DNA of 64,000 nucleotides from DATLNM01 sp035536775. Its GTDB lineage: Bacteria > Actinomycetota > CADDZG01 > WHSQ01. The notes beneath the pieces are model-generated. The model ran no database searches, was not told the DNA's origin, and worked only from the letters and a program-made list of their open reading frames with translations. The DNA lies in NCBI GenBank assembly GCA_035536775.1, contig DATLNM010000019.1, positions 1-64,000 on the forward strand. The letters are read 5' to 3'. The position numbers and the translations under genes are program-made. Positions 19,854-28,482 of the stretch are shown piece after piece (within the stretch, counting starts at the first letter, position 1; each line of letters begins with the position of its first letter).

Positions 19854-20482
19854 CACCGCTCCGCCGCCTCGTCGCCACGGGTCTCTTCATCGCAGCTGCT
19901 CTTTCGGCTGCCGCGTGCGAGGTGACCTCGGTTCCATCTCAGAGCGCCAGAACCCCACGCGGCGAAGCAACTCCTCGGCCTGCGGCTACCGCGGAGGAGC
20001 GCCTTCCCATCGCGCCCACCCTCAAGATCATCAACGCCGGCCTCGGCAGCAGCTCTGCGAGGATCCGCAAAGCGATCGGGGACCTCAAGGCGATCCGTCT
20101 CTGGGACGACCTCACCGACCACCTCTACGTTGTCAAGGTCGCCACGCGCCCCGGGCTCGAGGAGGTTCCGCCCGACGGCCATCTTGCCGACGCTTACCTT
20201 CGCGGCTATATCGACGACGACGGTCAGGGGGCGATCTGCGACGTCCTGGTTTTCCCGGCCGCCATACGCCGCGATCGGGATAACTGGGCCCTCTATTACA
20301 GCCAGGGGCGGATCGACCGGCCGGCACCGGCCATCCGTGACTACTGGGCGGCCATCCTCGGCCACGAGCTGGCGCATTGCCTCGGCCACGGTAAAGGGGA
20401 GAAGGTTGCGACCCGCTGGGAACGCAAGGTGCTGTCCAGGATCGAGGCGTTCGAGGGTCCCCGGCGCTCAAGCAAAGGTTGA
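19850..20482 (+). CDS. Putative lipoprotein with an HExxHxxGH metallopeptidase motif
   Basis: The 210-residue product has a signal sequence ending in AAAC (C23), a weak lipobox, then a Thr/Pro/Arg-rich linker. Near the C-terminus it holds GHELAHCLGHG, the HExxHxxGH zinc signature of metzincins and related peptidases, so a small cell-surface zinc peptidase is likely. The GTG start overlaps the clpB stop as GTGA, so it is translated as part of the clpB transcript. Link to heat or envelope stress is inference from this position. The lipobox is not ideal; secretion without lipidation is possible. Confidence 0.7.
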   Translation: MTPLRRLVATGLFIAAALSAAACEVTSVPSQSARTPRGEATPRPAATAEERLPIAPTLKIINAGLGSSSARIRKAIGDLKAIRLWDDLTDHLYVVKVATRPGLEEVPPDGHLADAYLRGYIDDDGQGAICDVLVFPAAIRRDRDNWALYYSQGRIDRPAPAIRDYWAAILGHELAHCLGHGKGEKVATRWERKVLSRIEAFEGPRRSSKG

Positions 20483-20514
20483 TGCTCTGGCCGCCGGTGA
20501 CGACAGCCCTCTTT

Positions 20515-21636
20515 TCATCGGGTCGCTACGAACGCGGGTGCCGGCACATCCTTGAGACCCACCACGACGCCCAAGCCGCCGAGGCCGCCGGGATCTGTGA
20601 GGGTGCCTAGACCTCCCCTGCGCGAGAGAGCTCGGATCGCGCCCGCGCCGTCGCCGCGCGCGAGCGCGGCATCGTGAACCGATCGCAGCGAGGCATCGAG
20701 CTCGGCCAGACCTAGATGCCGGAGCACGTCGCGCTGGGGGAGCGGACCGTGAGTGTCCAAGCCCCTTCGCCGCAATGCCCCGACGACCGCCGTCCAGTTC
20801 ACGTGCGCGGTGATGTCCTGCTCGCCGGGTCGAACGAGGGGGTCATCACCGGCGCCGGTGTCTGAATACGTCACCAGCGTTCCGGCGGGACGCGCCGCAA
20901 GCGCGCTCGCCCCGTCCCCGTAGTCGATGACGATCACGGCACCGCGCTCGAGAACGTCGCCTGCTCGCGCGACGAACGACTCGGCCGCGAGTCCTACCTC
21001 CATGACGTGGCCGTCGGGAAGCTGAACTCCACAGCGATCGAGATAGTCGTGCAGCTCGCGACCATGCAGCGGCAACGCGATCAGTTCGAGATCGTTCCCC
21101 GAGGAGGTCACGCACAGCTCTTCCAGGGCGTCGCCCGTGCGTTGCACGAGGTGGACCGGCAGGTTGTCGAGGAGCTCGTGCGCGACCACGCACCCGTTGA
21201 TCGCATCGAGGTCGTCCAACGATTCGACCCAGGCCACCGAAACCGGGGAGGCTTCGAGTCGCGCCTGTTGTCTCGTCCGAGCTTCTACCGTGCGTTCCAC
21301 CAAGACGTAGTGGAGACAGGGGGCGAGATCGGGTGAGAGCGAGTCGGTGATGCCGGCGGCGAGTCCTCCTTCGCCGGGCCCAACTTCGACCAGGGTCCAT
21401 CTCGATGGCGCGCCCGCGGCCCGCCATAGCTGTTCGATCGCTCGAGCCCACAGCGCGCCGAAGCCGGGATCCAGTTCCGGTGACGTCACGAAGTGTCCGG
21501 TCCATCCGGTTCGGGCCCGACCGCCCCCGTAGTAACCGAGCCGAGGATGGTAGAGCGCGAGCTGCATGTACGCGCCGAACGGCATGGGACCACCCTCCTC
21601 GATCCTCGTGGAGATGAGGCGCTCGAGCTCGTTCAT
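20515..21636 (-). CDS. SAM-dependent methyltransferase, MidA/DUF185 family
   Basis: This family includes mitochondrial NDUFAF7/MidA, an arginine methyltransferase for complex I assembly; bacterial substrates are mostly unknown. The 373-residue protein has the family's N-terminal signature (MPFGAYMQLALYHPRLGYYGG), the SAM-binding VEVGPGEGGLA near residue 85, and the downstream VIDYGDGA. Length fits the family. It lies 7 bases downstream of a small TPR-like gene, forming a two-gene operon, and faces clpB and its partner tail to tail. Confidence 0.88.
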   Translation of the reverse strand: MNELERLISTRIEEGGPMPFGAYMQLALYHPRLGYYGGGRARTGWTGHFVTSPELDPGFGALWARAIEQLWRAAGAPSRWTLVEVGPGEGGLAAGITDSLSPDLAPCLHYVLVERTVEARTRQQARLEASPVSVAWVESLDDLDAINGCVVAHELLDNLPVHLVQRTGDALEELCVTSSGNDLELIALPLHGRELHDYLDRCGVQLPDGHVMEVGLAAESFVARAGDVLERGAVIVIDYGDGASALAARPAGTLVTYSDTGAGDDPLVRPGEQDITAHVNWTAVVGALRRRGLDTHGPLPQRDVLRHLGLAELDASLRSVHDAALARGDGAGAIRALSRRGGLGTLTDPGGLGGLGVVVGLKDVPAPAFVATR

Positions 21637-21643
21637 AAGGGGA

Positions 21644-21973
21644 TCAGGCGTTCGAGCGCGGCTTCGCGGCTGCCTTGGGGATCGACGCCGACGCTCGTTC
21701 TGCCGCCGCGCCCATCTTGCGGTACCAATCCCGCTTGTCCTCGGCGGTGCGGACGTTGGCGAGGGCGTCGGCGACCACCCGGAGCACCAACGAGTGCTCG
21801 GCCCGGTGGGCGTAGAGGGCGATCAATCGGTCATAGGGCCCCGTCGAGTCGAATCCTGCCGCAACCGCGGACTCGTACTCGGCAATGGCGTCATCGATGC
21901 GGCCCAGCTGTTCGAGGTTCTGGCCGCGCAAGTAACGCTGCACCTGGGCCACGGGGTCTTCGGCTCCACTCAT
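21644..21973 (-). CDS. Small TPR-like protein (109 aa)
   Basis: Residues 10-80 form about two helical hairpins matching tetratricopeptide spacing (LGRIDDAIAEYESAVAAGF, then YDRLIALYAHR), followed by a basic Ala/Lys-rich tail. It is likely a protein-protein adaptor for the MidA-type methyltransferase encoded 7 bases downstream. The ATG abuts the ATG of the divergent gene (CAT then ATG, 21971-21976), leaving no intergenic DNA and no Shine-Dalgarno site for either. Confidence 0.65.
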   Translation of the reverse strand: MSGAEDPVAQVQRYLRGQNLEQLGRIDDAIAEYESAVAAGFDSTGPYDRLIALYAHRAEHSLVLRVVADALANVRTAEDKRDWYRKMGAAAERASASIPKAAAKPRSNA

Positions 21974-23281
21974 ATGATGAATGGAAACACAGCCACGTTG
22001 AGGAGGCTCCCAACGCTTTCCCGCATCGCCGGACTGGTCGCGCTTGTCGTGATCTGTCTTGCGGGCGCGCCTGCCTCGCCTGCAGATGCTCAGACGATGG
22101 GCGAGATAACCGACGCTGACCGAGAGGCGATCGCCGAACTGCTCGAATCTCGGGCGCGTAGCACGCTGCAGCGAGACCTTCAGACGTTCATGTCGACCGT
22201 GGATCCGACGTCCAAGAGCTTCGCGGCCCGACAGCGAGAGTTGTTCGACGGCGCTTCGCTGGTCCCGTTCGAGAGCTACACACTGGAAGCGGTTTGGGAT
22301 CGCTACGGCGACATGAGACGACCCTCGGACGCCGACCGCTATCAAGATGCCGACAACATCTCGATCCCGGTGGTCGAAGAGCGTTATCGCATCCAGTCCC
22401 AGGACGAGTCCGATGTGGTTGAAGAGCTGTTCCTTACGTTCGTGAAACGAGATGGGCGATGGCTGGTCGCGGCCGATGACGATCTCAACGACCTTGGGTT
22501 CCTCTCCGCTCGCCACGTATGGGACTACGGGCCGGTTCAACTCGAGAATCATGGTCGGTTCACGACGCTTACTCCCACATGCTGTCCGGGCGTTCCGGCA
22601 CGCCTGCTCGATGTCGCCGAGGCGGGCTACGAGCGCGCGTCGCGGTTCTGGAGCGGCGCCCGGCCCAAGCGCGTCCTCGTCATGGTTCCGGCTGATGGAG
22701 TGCAGCTGAAGCGGATCCTCCAAGCCACGTTCGACATCGATGACTTCGTGGCATTCGCTCTGTCGTTCGTCGACCCGACAAACGGCTTTTCGTATTCTGG
22801 ACCACGGATCATCTTCGGGCCCGGCGCGTTTGGTGGCGACAGCTCGGGCCGGATCCTGAACATCATGGCTCACGAGCTCCTGCACGTGATGACGCGGCCC
22901 GCGTCGAGCGTGTTCGTTCCGATCTTCCTCGAGGAGGGGTTCGCGGACTACACAGGCCATGATGCGGATCCCGGCGCGCTAGGGCATCTCCGGTCCGTCG
23001 TCGCTTCCGGCGAGTTCGACGGTGAGTTCCCCGAGGACTATGAGTTCACGACCGGCGACTCGCTCGACATCTACACCAGCTACCAAGAGGGTCATTCGGC
23101 GGTGCGCTATTTCGTCGAGCAGTGGGGCCTTGCGAACTTCAACCGGTTCTATCTCGATCTAGGGGGGCGCCGCATCGAGCCCGGCGTCACCCGATACCAC
23201 GTCGACGCGGCGATGCAGGACACGGTCGGTGTCGGCTTCGATGCCTTCGAGCGCGGGTGGGCGAGTAGCATCAACTCATAG
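21974..23281 (+). CDS. Secreted gluzincin-like (peptidase MA type) protein
   Basis: The 435-residue product starts with a signal peptide (hydrophobic core about 18-31, ending near ADA-Q). A region of about 200 residues resembling an NTF2-like or DUF domain precedes the zinc site: HELLH at 300-304 and, 17 residues on, EEGFADY at 320-326 supplying the third ligand, the arrangement of gluzincins. So a secreted zinc peptidase is likely; substrate unknown. Earlier in-frame starts back to 21566 lie inside the divergent operon and are rejected. The stop shares one base with the thrS GTG, implying coupled expression. Confidence 0.78.
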   Translation: MMNGNTATLRRLPTLSRIAGLVALVVICLAGAPASPADAQTMGEITDADREAIAELLESRARSTLQRDLQTFMSTVDPTSKSFAARQRELFDGASLVPFESYTLEAVWDRYGDMRRPSDADRYQDADNISIPVVEERYRIQSQDESDVVEELFLTFVKRDGRWLVAADDDLNDLGFLSARHVWDYGPVQLENHGRFTTLTPTCCPGVPARLLDVAEAGYERASRFWSGARPKRVLVMVPADGVQLKRILQATFDIDDFVAFALSFVDPTNGFSYSGPRIIFGPGAFGGDSSGRILNIMAHELLHVMTRPASSVFVPIFLEEGFADYTGHDADPGALGHLRSVVASGEFDGEFPEDYEFTTGDSLDIYTSYQEGHSAVRYFVEQWGLANFNRFYLDLGGRRIEPGVTRYHVDAAMQDTVGVGFDAFERGWASSINS

Positions 23282-25224
23282 TGAGCGTTCGGGTTAGCGG
23301 TGATGGAGTTCGCGACGGCTTCGCGTTGGCGAAGGACGAAAGCGCGCCCGGACCGGTCGCCCTCGTGGTGGACGGCGCACAGAAGGACCTGGCCTACGTC
23401 GCTCCCGAAGGGGCCGAGGTAGAGGTCGTTACGCAGACCGACTACCTCGGGCGCGAGGTGATGCGGCATTCGACGGCTCACGTAATGGCACAAGCCGTAC
23501 TGAAGCTGTGGCCGGAGGCGAAGTACTCGATCGGGCCTCCGATCGAGGACGGTTTCTATTACGACTTCGAGGTCGATCGTCCGTTCACCCCCGAGGACCT
23601 AGAACGCATCGAGGCCGAGATGCGAATCATCGTCAAGGCCAACCAACGTTTCGAACGCGAAGAGATCGACCGTGCCGTCGCTCTCGACCTCTTCTCCGAC
23701 CAGCCTTACAAGGTCGAGATCATCGAGGGCGTCGCCGAGGGCGCCGACGCGCTCGATCGTGAGGGCGCGGAAGGTCCGGTTATCTCGGTCTATCGCAACG
23801 TCTCTTCCGACGGCAACGTCGCCTACGTTGACCTGTGTAGAGGCCCCCATGTACCGGGGACCGGCCGGATCAAGGCGTTCAAGCTTTTGCGTTCGTCTGG
23901 GGCGTACTGGCGTGGTGACGAGAAGCGACCGATGTTGCAGCGCATCTACGGAACCGCGTGGGAGTCGAAAGACGCTCTCGAGGCATATCTGCATCGCCTC
24001 GAAGAGGCCGAGCGGCGCGACCACCGCAAGCTCGGCCGTGAGCTCGAGCTGTTCTCGTGGTCCGAGGAGCTCGGCCCGGGCCTTGCGTTGTGGCACCCGA
24101 AGGGCGCGATCGTGCGCAAGACGCTCGAGGACCTGTCGCGTCAGATGCATCTCGAACGTGGGTATCAGCCTGTGTTCACGCCGCATCTCGGCAAGGGGAC
24201 GTTGTGGGAGACGAGCGGTCACCTCGACTTCTACCGAGAGAACATGTTCCCCTCGATGGAGCTCGAGGGCGCCGAGTACTTCGCCAAACCGATGAACTGT
24301 CCCTTCCATGCCCTCATCTACCGTTCCCGCACTAGGTCGTATAGAGAACTGCCGGTCCGGCTGTCGGAGCTCGGAACGGTTTATCGGTACGAGCGGTCCG
24401 GGGTCCTCCACGGCTTGTTGCGCGCACGTGGCCTCACCCAGGACGACTCACACATCTTCTGCAGGCCCGATCAGGTCGTGGATGAGCTCGTTGGCGTCAT
24501 CGACTTCTTCCGCGATCTCTATTCGACAGTGGGTCTTGGGCCCGACTCGGTGCGGTTCTCGACCAAGCCCGCGAAGGCCGTTGGTTCCCAGGAGCTCTGG
24601 GACCTTGCCGAGGATGCGATCCCTAAGGCGCTTGAACGTGCGGGCCTCGAGTACCAGATCGACGCAGGAGACGGCGCGTTCTACGGGCCAAAGATCGACA
24701 TCGACGTCAAGGATGCGATCGGTAGGTCGTGGCAGGTGTGCACCGTCCAGGTGGACTTCCAGACGCCAGACCGTTTCGGTCTCGAATACACCAATGAGAA
24801 AGGCGAGAGGGCGCGTCCGGTCATGATCCATCGCGCGCTGTTCGGATCGATAGAGCGCTTCATCGGTGTGTTGACGGAACACTTCGCCGGCGCGTTCCCG
24901 GCGTGGCTCGCCCCGATCCAGGCTGCCGTCATTCCTATCGCCGATAGGCACAACGAGCACGCGGTCACTGTCGATGCCGCGCTGCGCGGGCGGGGCCTTC
25001 GTTCGATCGTGGACGACTCCGACAACACGATCGGAGCAAAGATCCGTCACCACCAGATGCAGAAGATCCCCTACATGCTGATCGTCGGCGACAAGGAGGT
25101 CTCGTCGGGAACCGTGTCGGTCCGGCATCGCACCGGGGAAGAGCGTCATGACGTACCCATCGCAGACTTCGCCGATGAACTGGCGAACGAGGTCGAGGGT
25201 CGCCGAGTCACCCACGGTGCGTGA
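23281..25224 (+). CDS. thrS: Threonyl-tRNA synthetase
   Basis: ThrRS charges tRNA-Thr and edits mischarged serine. The 647 residues show the standard order: N-terminal TGS-like domain, editing domain with HSTAHVMAQA near 61-70, class II catalytic core with the zinc ligands C340 in NCPFH, a His in HGLLRARG, and a His in MIHRALFGSIER, and a C-terminal anticodon-binding domain. The GTG start overlaps the stop of the upstream peptidase gene by one base, and no T-box leader is present. Confidence 0.97.
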   Translation: MSVRVSGDGVRDGFALAKDESAPGPVALVVDGAQKDLAYVAPEGAEVEVVTQTDYLGREVMRHSTAHVMAQAVLKLWPEAKYSIGPPIEDGFYYDFEVDRPFTPEDLERIEAEMRIIVKANQRFEREEIDRAVALDLFSDQPYKVEIIEGVAEGADALDREGAEGPVISVYRNVSSDGNVAYVDLCRGPHVPGTGRIKAFKLLRSSGAYWRGDEKRPMLQRIYGTAWESKDALEAYLHRLEEAERRDHRKLGRELELFSWSEELGPGLALWHPKGAIVRKTLEDLSRQMHLERGYQPVFTPHLGKGTLWETSGHLDFYRENMFPSMELEGAEYFAKPMNCPFHALIYRSRTRSYRELPVRLSELGTVYRYERSGVLHGLLRARGLTQDDSHIFCRPDQVVDELVGVIDFFRDLYSTVGLGPDSVRFSTKPAKAVGSQELWDLAEDAIPKALERAGLEYQIDAGDGAFYGPKIDIDVKDAIGRSWQVCTVQVDFQTPDRFGLEYTNEKGERARPVMIHRALFGSIERFIGVLTEHFAGAFPAWLAPIQAAVIPIADRHNEHAVTVDAALRGRGLRSIVDDSDNTIGAKIRHHQMQKIPYMLIVGDKEVSSGTVSVRHRTGEERHDVPIADFADELANEVEGRRVTHGA

Positions 25225-25720
25225 AGACGGTGGTCTCGACCTGGAGCGCCTCTGGCGTCCATGGCGGATGCAGTACGTGAGCACGGCTGCGGGGAAGGAC
25301 CAGGGGTGCATCTTCTGCGATCATCTGGCAGAGGCGGATGACATCGCCGCGGGCATCCTTCACCGGACGTCGTCGTGCTTCGTGATAGTCAACGCGTTCC
25401 CCTACAACACCGGGCACCTGATGGTCGCGCCGATCCATCACGTCGCAGAACTCGACGCGTTGTCACCCGAGACGCGTGGCGACCTGATGGAGCTCGTGAC
25501 GAAGACAGTGGCGGTCGTAAAGGAAGGCTTCGAGCCGGAGGGATTCAACGTCGGGATCAATCTCGGCGCCGCCGGGGGGGCCGGGGTCCCGGGCCACCTC
25601 CACGTACACGTCGTCCCGCGCTGGGTCGGCGACACCAATTTCATGTCTACGATCGGCGGAGCGAAGGTCCTCCCCGAGTTGCTCGCCGACACCGCGGCGA
25701 GGTTGAGAGGGTTGTTCTAG
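25217..25720 (+). CDS. HIT family protein (Ap4A phosphorylase-like)
   Basis: HIT proteins hydrolyse or phosphorolyse nucleotide adducts such as dinucleoside polyphosphates. The active-site motif is HLHVHVVPRW near residues 130-139, preceded by the substrate-binding N in NVGINLG. A CIFC pair near residue 32 and later His residues could bind zinc as in the Ap4A phosphorylase-like branch of actinobacteria. The GTG at 25217 is chosen because the conserved LERLWRPWRMQY opening begins right after it; it overlaps the thrS end by 8 bases. Linkage thrS-HIT-pgsA is common in actinobacteria, but here an EF-G gene on the other strand intervenes. Confidence 0.9.
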   Translation: MREDGGLDLERLWRPWRMQYVSTAAGKDQGCIFCDHLAEADDIAAGILHRTSSCFVIVNAFPYNTGHLMVAPIHHVAELDALSPETRGDLMELVTKTVAVVKEGFEPEGFNVGINLGAAGGAGVPGHLHVHVVPRWVGDTNFMSTIGGAKVLPELLADTAARLRGLF

Positions 25721-25723
25721 GGC

Positions 25724-27790
25724 TCAGTGGGCGTTGGCGCGTTCAGCCGCGGCGGTGAGGATCTTCTGGGTCAGCTCATGCGGCACCTCTTGGTAGTGCG
25801 AGAACCCCCACGAGAACGTCCCCTTGCCGCCCGTCATCGAACGCAGATCGGTCGCGTAATGCGTGACTTCGGCGAACGGGACCTTGGCTTTGACTATCTG
25901 GCGGCCCGTGCCGACCGTGTCGATCCCCTCGGGGATGCCCCGCCTCTTCTGGAGGTCACCCATGATGTCGCCGGTGAACTCTTCGGGAACCATGACGTCG
26001 AGGCTCCACACCGGCTCGAGCAGGGTGACGCCGGCCTTGTCGATCGCATCCTTCATCGCAGCGGAGCCGGCGAGCTGGAAGGCCATGTCGGAAGAGTCCA
26101 CCGAGTGGAACTTGCCGTCGTAGAGCTCGACCTTGAGGTCGATCATCGGGTAGCCGGTTCCGACCCCGCGCTCCATCGCGGCGACGATGCCTTTCTCGAC
26201 CGACGGGACCCACTGGCTCGGGATCGAGCCTCCGAAGATCTTGTCATCGAAGACGAAGCCTCCGCCGCGCGGGAGCGGCTCGACTCGGATGTTGCAGACC
26301 CCGTACTGACCGTGGCCCCCCGACTGCTTGACGTGGCGGCCGAGCGCTTCAGCTTTGCCTTTTAGCGTGGATCGGTAGGGGACGATGAAGGGAACCTCTT
26401 CGACCTCGACCGAGAACTTCCGCTTGAGACGCTCGAGCACGACATCGAGGTGGGCATCCCCCATGCCCCACAGGATTGTCTGATGGGTTTCATCGTTGCG
26501 TTCCAGCCGCAGTGACGTGTCCTCCTCGATGATCTTGTGAAGCCCGATCATGAGCTTGTCCTCGTCGCCCTTCGTCTTCGGTTGGATGGCCTTGGGGAGA
26601 AGGGGCTCGGGTGCCTCGATCCTCGGCAGGACGACGGGCTCGGCCTTATCGGCGATCGTGTCGCCGGTGGACGTGTGCGCGAGCTTGGCGACCGCCCCGA
26701 TATCTCCCGCAACGACCTCGGTTAGAGGCTCTTGGGTCTTTCCCCGCATCGTGAAGACGTGCCCGACGCGCTCCTCGGTCTTGTGTGTCGCGTTGTAGAG
26801 CGGAGCGTCGCCCTTCAGCGTGCCCGAATAGACGCGGAAATAGCTGACGCGCCCGACGTAGGGGTCCGTCATCGTCTTGAAGACCAGAGCCGCTAGGGGA
26901 GCATCGGGTTTTGCCTCGCGGGCGCCGTTCTCGGTCTCGATCGGTACACGGTCCAGGGGAGAGGGGCCCGCGGCGACGATGATGTCGGCCAGACGATCGA
27001 TGCCGATCAACTTGGTAGCGGCGCCGACGACGACGGGGTAGACGGACGCGCTCGACAAGCCATCGTGTAGCGAGCTCACGATCTCGTCGCGGGTTAGCTC
27101 ACCACCCTCGAGGTAACGGGTGAGGAGCTCATCGTTGGTCTCCGCGACGGAATCCAGCAGCGCGGTGCGTACCTCGTCGACGCGCTCTTGACGTTCACCG
27201 GGGATGTCGACCTCTTTGGAGTTGCCCTGCTCGTCATATTCGAACGCGGCGACGTCGATCACAGAGATGACGCCCTTGAAGTCGTGCTCTCGGCCGAGCG
27301 GGAGGGAGATCGGCGCGATGCCCATCCCGAACGCTTCCCGCATCTGGTCGAGCGTCCGACGGAACGAAGAGTTCTCACGATCGACCTTGTTGACGAGGAC
27401 GATGCGAGGAAGGTTGAGCTCGTCCGCGTATCGCCACGCGACCTCGGTCTGTACCTCGACGCCTTCGACCGCGGACACAACGAAGATGGCCAAATCTGCG
27501 ACGCGCATAGCGGCACGCAGGTCGCCGATGAAGTCCGCGTAGCCCGGAGCGTCGAGAAGGTTGATCTTGTGGCCATCCCATTCGAACGGAGCCAGGGCGG
27601 TCGAGATGGAGATCTGCTTCCGGATCTCTTCCTCGTCGAAGTCGCAGACCGTGTTCCCCTCGGCGATCTTGCCCATCCGCGTGGTGGCTCCCGATCGGAA
27701 CAAGAAGGCCTCGGACAGAGATGTCTTTCCCGACCCTCCGTGTCCGACGAGCACAACGTTACGGATGTTCTCGGTGGCGTAGCTCTTCAC
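25724..27790 (-). CDS. Elongation factor G-like protein (EF-G2 type)
   Basis: A translational GTPase with the EF-G domain order over 688 residues. G1 is GHGGSGKTSL at about 15-24, G3 is DAPGYAD in place of canonical DTPGHVD, and G4 is NKVD. These deviations and the shorter length mark the second EF-G family present beside canonical fusA in many bacteria, whose role in elongation or recycling is not settled. The GTG start follows GGGAGGGGAC, a strong ribosome binding site. It converges with the HIT gene, 3 bases apart. Confidence 0.93.
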   Translation of the reverse strand: MKSYATENIRNVVLVGHGGSGKTSLSEAFLFRSGATTRMGKIAEGNTVCDFDEEEIRKQISISTALAPFEWDGHKINLLDAPGYADFIGDLRAAMRVADLAIFVVSAVEGVEVQTEVAWRYADELNLPRIVLVNKVDRENSSFRRTLDQMREAFGMGIAPISLPLGREHDFKGVISVIDVAAFEYDEQGNSKEVDIPGERQERVDEVRTALLDSVAETNDELLTRYLEGGELTRDEIVSSLHDGLSSASVYPVVVGAATKLIGIDRLADIIVAAGPSPLDRVPIETENGAREAKPDAPLAALVFKTMTDPYVGRVSYFRVYSGTLKGDAPLYNATHKTEERVGHVFTMRGKTQEPLTEVVAGDIGAVAKLAHTSTGDTIADKAEPVVLPRIEAPEPLLPKAIQPKTKGDEDKLMIGLHKIIEEDTSLRLERNDETHQTILWGMGDAHLDVVLERLKRKFSVEVEEVPFIVPYRSTLKGKAEALGRHVKQSGGHGQYGVCNIRVEPLPRGGGFVFDDKIFGGSIPSQWVPSVEKGIVAAMERGVGTGYPMIDLKVELYDGKFHSVDSSDMAFQLAGSAAMKDAIDKAGVTLLEPVWSLDVMVPEEFTGDIMGDLQKRRGIPEGIDTVGTGRQIVKAKVPFAEVTHYATDLRSMTGGKGTFSWGFSHYQEVPHELTQKILTAAAERANAH

Positions 27791-27864
27791 GCTGTCCCCT
27801 CCCGTAAGCCTGAAGCCTGTCCGGCGCCCGCGAGCGTCGAAGCATCGTATTAGGTGGCCTGGCT

Positions 27865-27870
27865 ATCATG
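27865..27870 (+). promoter_or_regulatory. Candidate -10 element for the PIM operon
   Basis: TATCAT fits TANNNT and ends 5 bases before the GTG start of the pgsA-like gene, the spacing expected for a leaderless transcript. No Shine-Dalgarno sequence is present and no clear -35 was found. Confidence 0.45.
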
Positions 27871-27875
27871 CGGCC

Positions 27876-28481
27876 GTGCTCGACTCGAAGATCCGGCCGC
27901 TGTGGGACCGGGTGATGCGCCCTGTCGGTCGAGGGCTGGTGCGGACCAAGGTCAGTCCCGACGCCATCACCTTTGCGGGCGTCGCCCTCCAAGGGTGGGC
28001 GGCCTACCAGATCGTGGAGGGCGGGCTCGTTGCCGCCGGTCTGATCAGCATCGGAGCCGCCCTTGCCGACGTTCTCGACGGAGCGGTCGCCAAGGCGCGC
28101 GGGATCACGAGCAACTTCGGCGCCGTCCTCGACTCGGTAACGGATCGCATCAGCGATGCCCTCCTTTTCCTTCCGGTCGCGTGGCTCTACGGCGTCGCGC
28201 CCGACAAGCCCGAGCACGATGAGCCGTGGCTCGCCGCGGCTGCGATGGTGGCTCTCGTCGGTTCCTTCCTCGTTCCCTATGTCCGCTCGAAGGCGGAGAG
28301 CTTCGGTTACGACTGCAAGGTCGGTATCGCCGAGCGGGCTGAGCGAGTGCTCCTCGTCATCGCCGGGCTCTTGTTCGACATCCTGCTGTACGTCGTCCCG
28401 CTTATCGCCGTGCTGTCCGTCATCACGTTCGTGCAGCGCATGTTGCACGTTCGACGGCAGGCGAAGGGTGACACCGGCTGA
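27876..28481 (+). CDS. pgsA: CDP-alcohol phosphatidyltransferase, probable phosphatidylinositol-phosphate synthase
   Basis: The enzyme joins CDP-diacylglycerol to an alcohol phosphate in the membrane. The 201-residue protein holds the CDP-alcohol phosphotransferase signature with D, DG, AR, G, D and D in order over residues 64-91 (ADVLDGAVAKARG then GAVLDSVTDR), and about six transmembrane helices. Its operon with a PatA-like acyltransferase and a PimA-like mannosyltransferase identifies the product as phosphatidylinositol phosphate, the first lipid of PIM synthesis, rather than phosphatidylglycerol phosphate. Confidence 0.92.
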   Translation: MLDSKIRPLWDRVMRPVGRGLVRTKVSPDAITFAGVALQGWAAYQIVEGGLVAAGLISIGAALADVLDGAVAKARGITSNFGAVLDSVTDRISDALLFLPVAWLYGVAPDKPEHDEPWLAAAAMVALVGSFLVPYVRSKAESFGYDCKVGIAERAERVLLVIAGLLFDILLYVVPLIAVLSVITFVQRMLHVRRQAKGDTG

Positions 28482-28482
28482 C

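Noticed and set aside
21566..21973. Upstream extension of the secreted peptidase gene
   Set aside because: It would run through the oppositely oriented TPR and MidA genes and would bury the signal peptide 136 residues into the protein.
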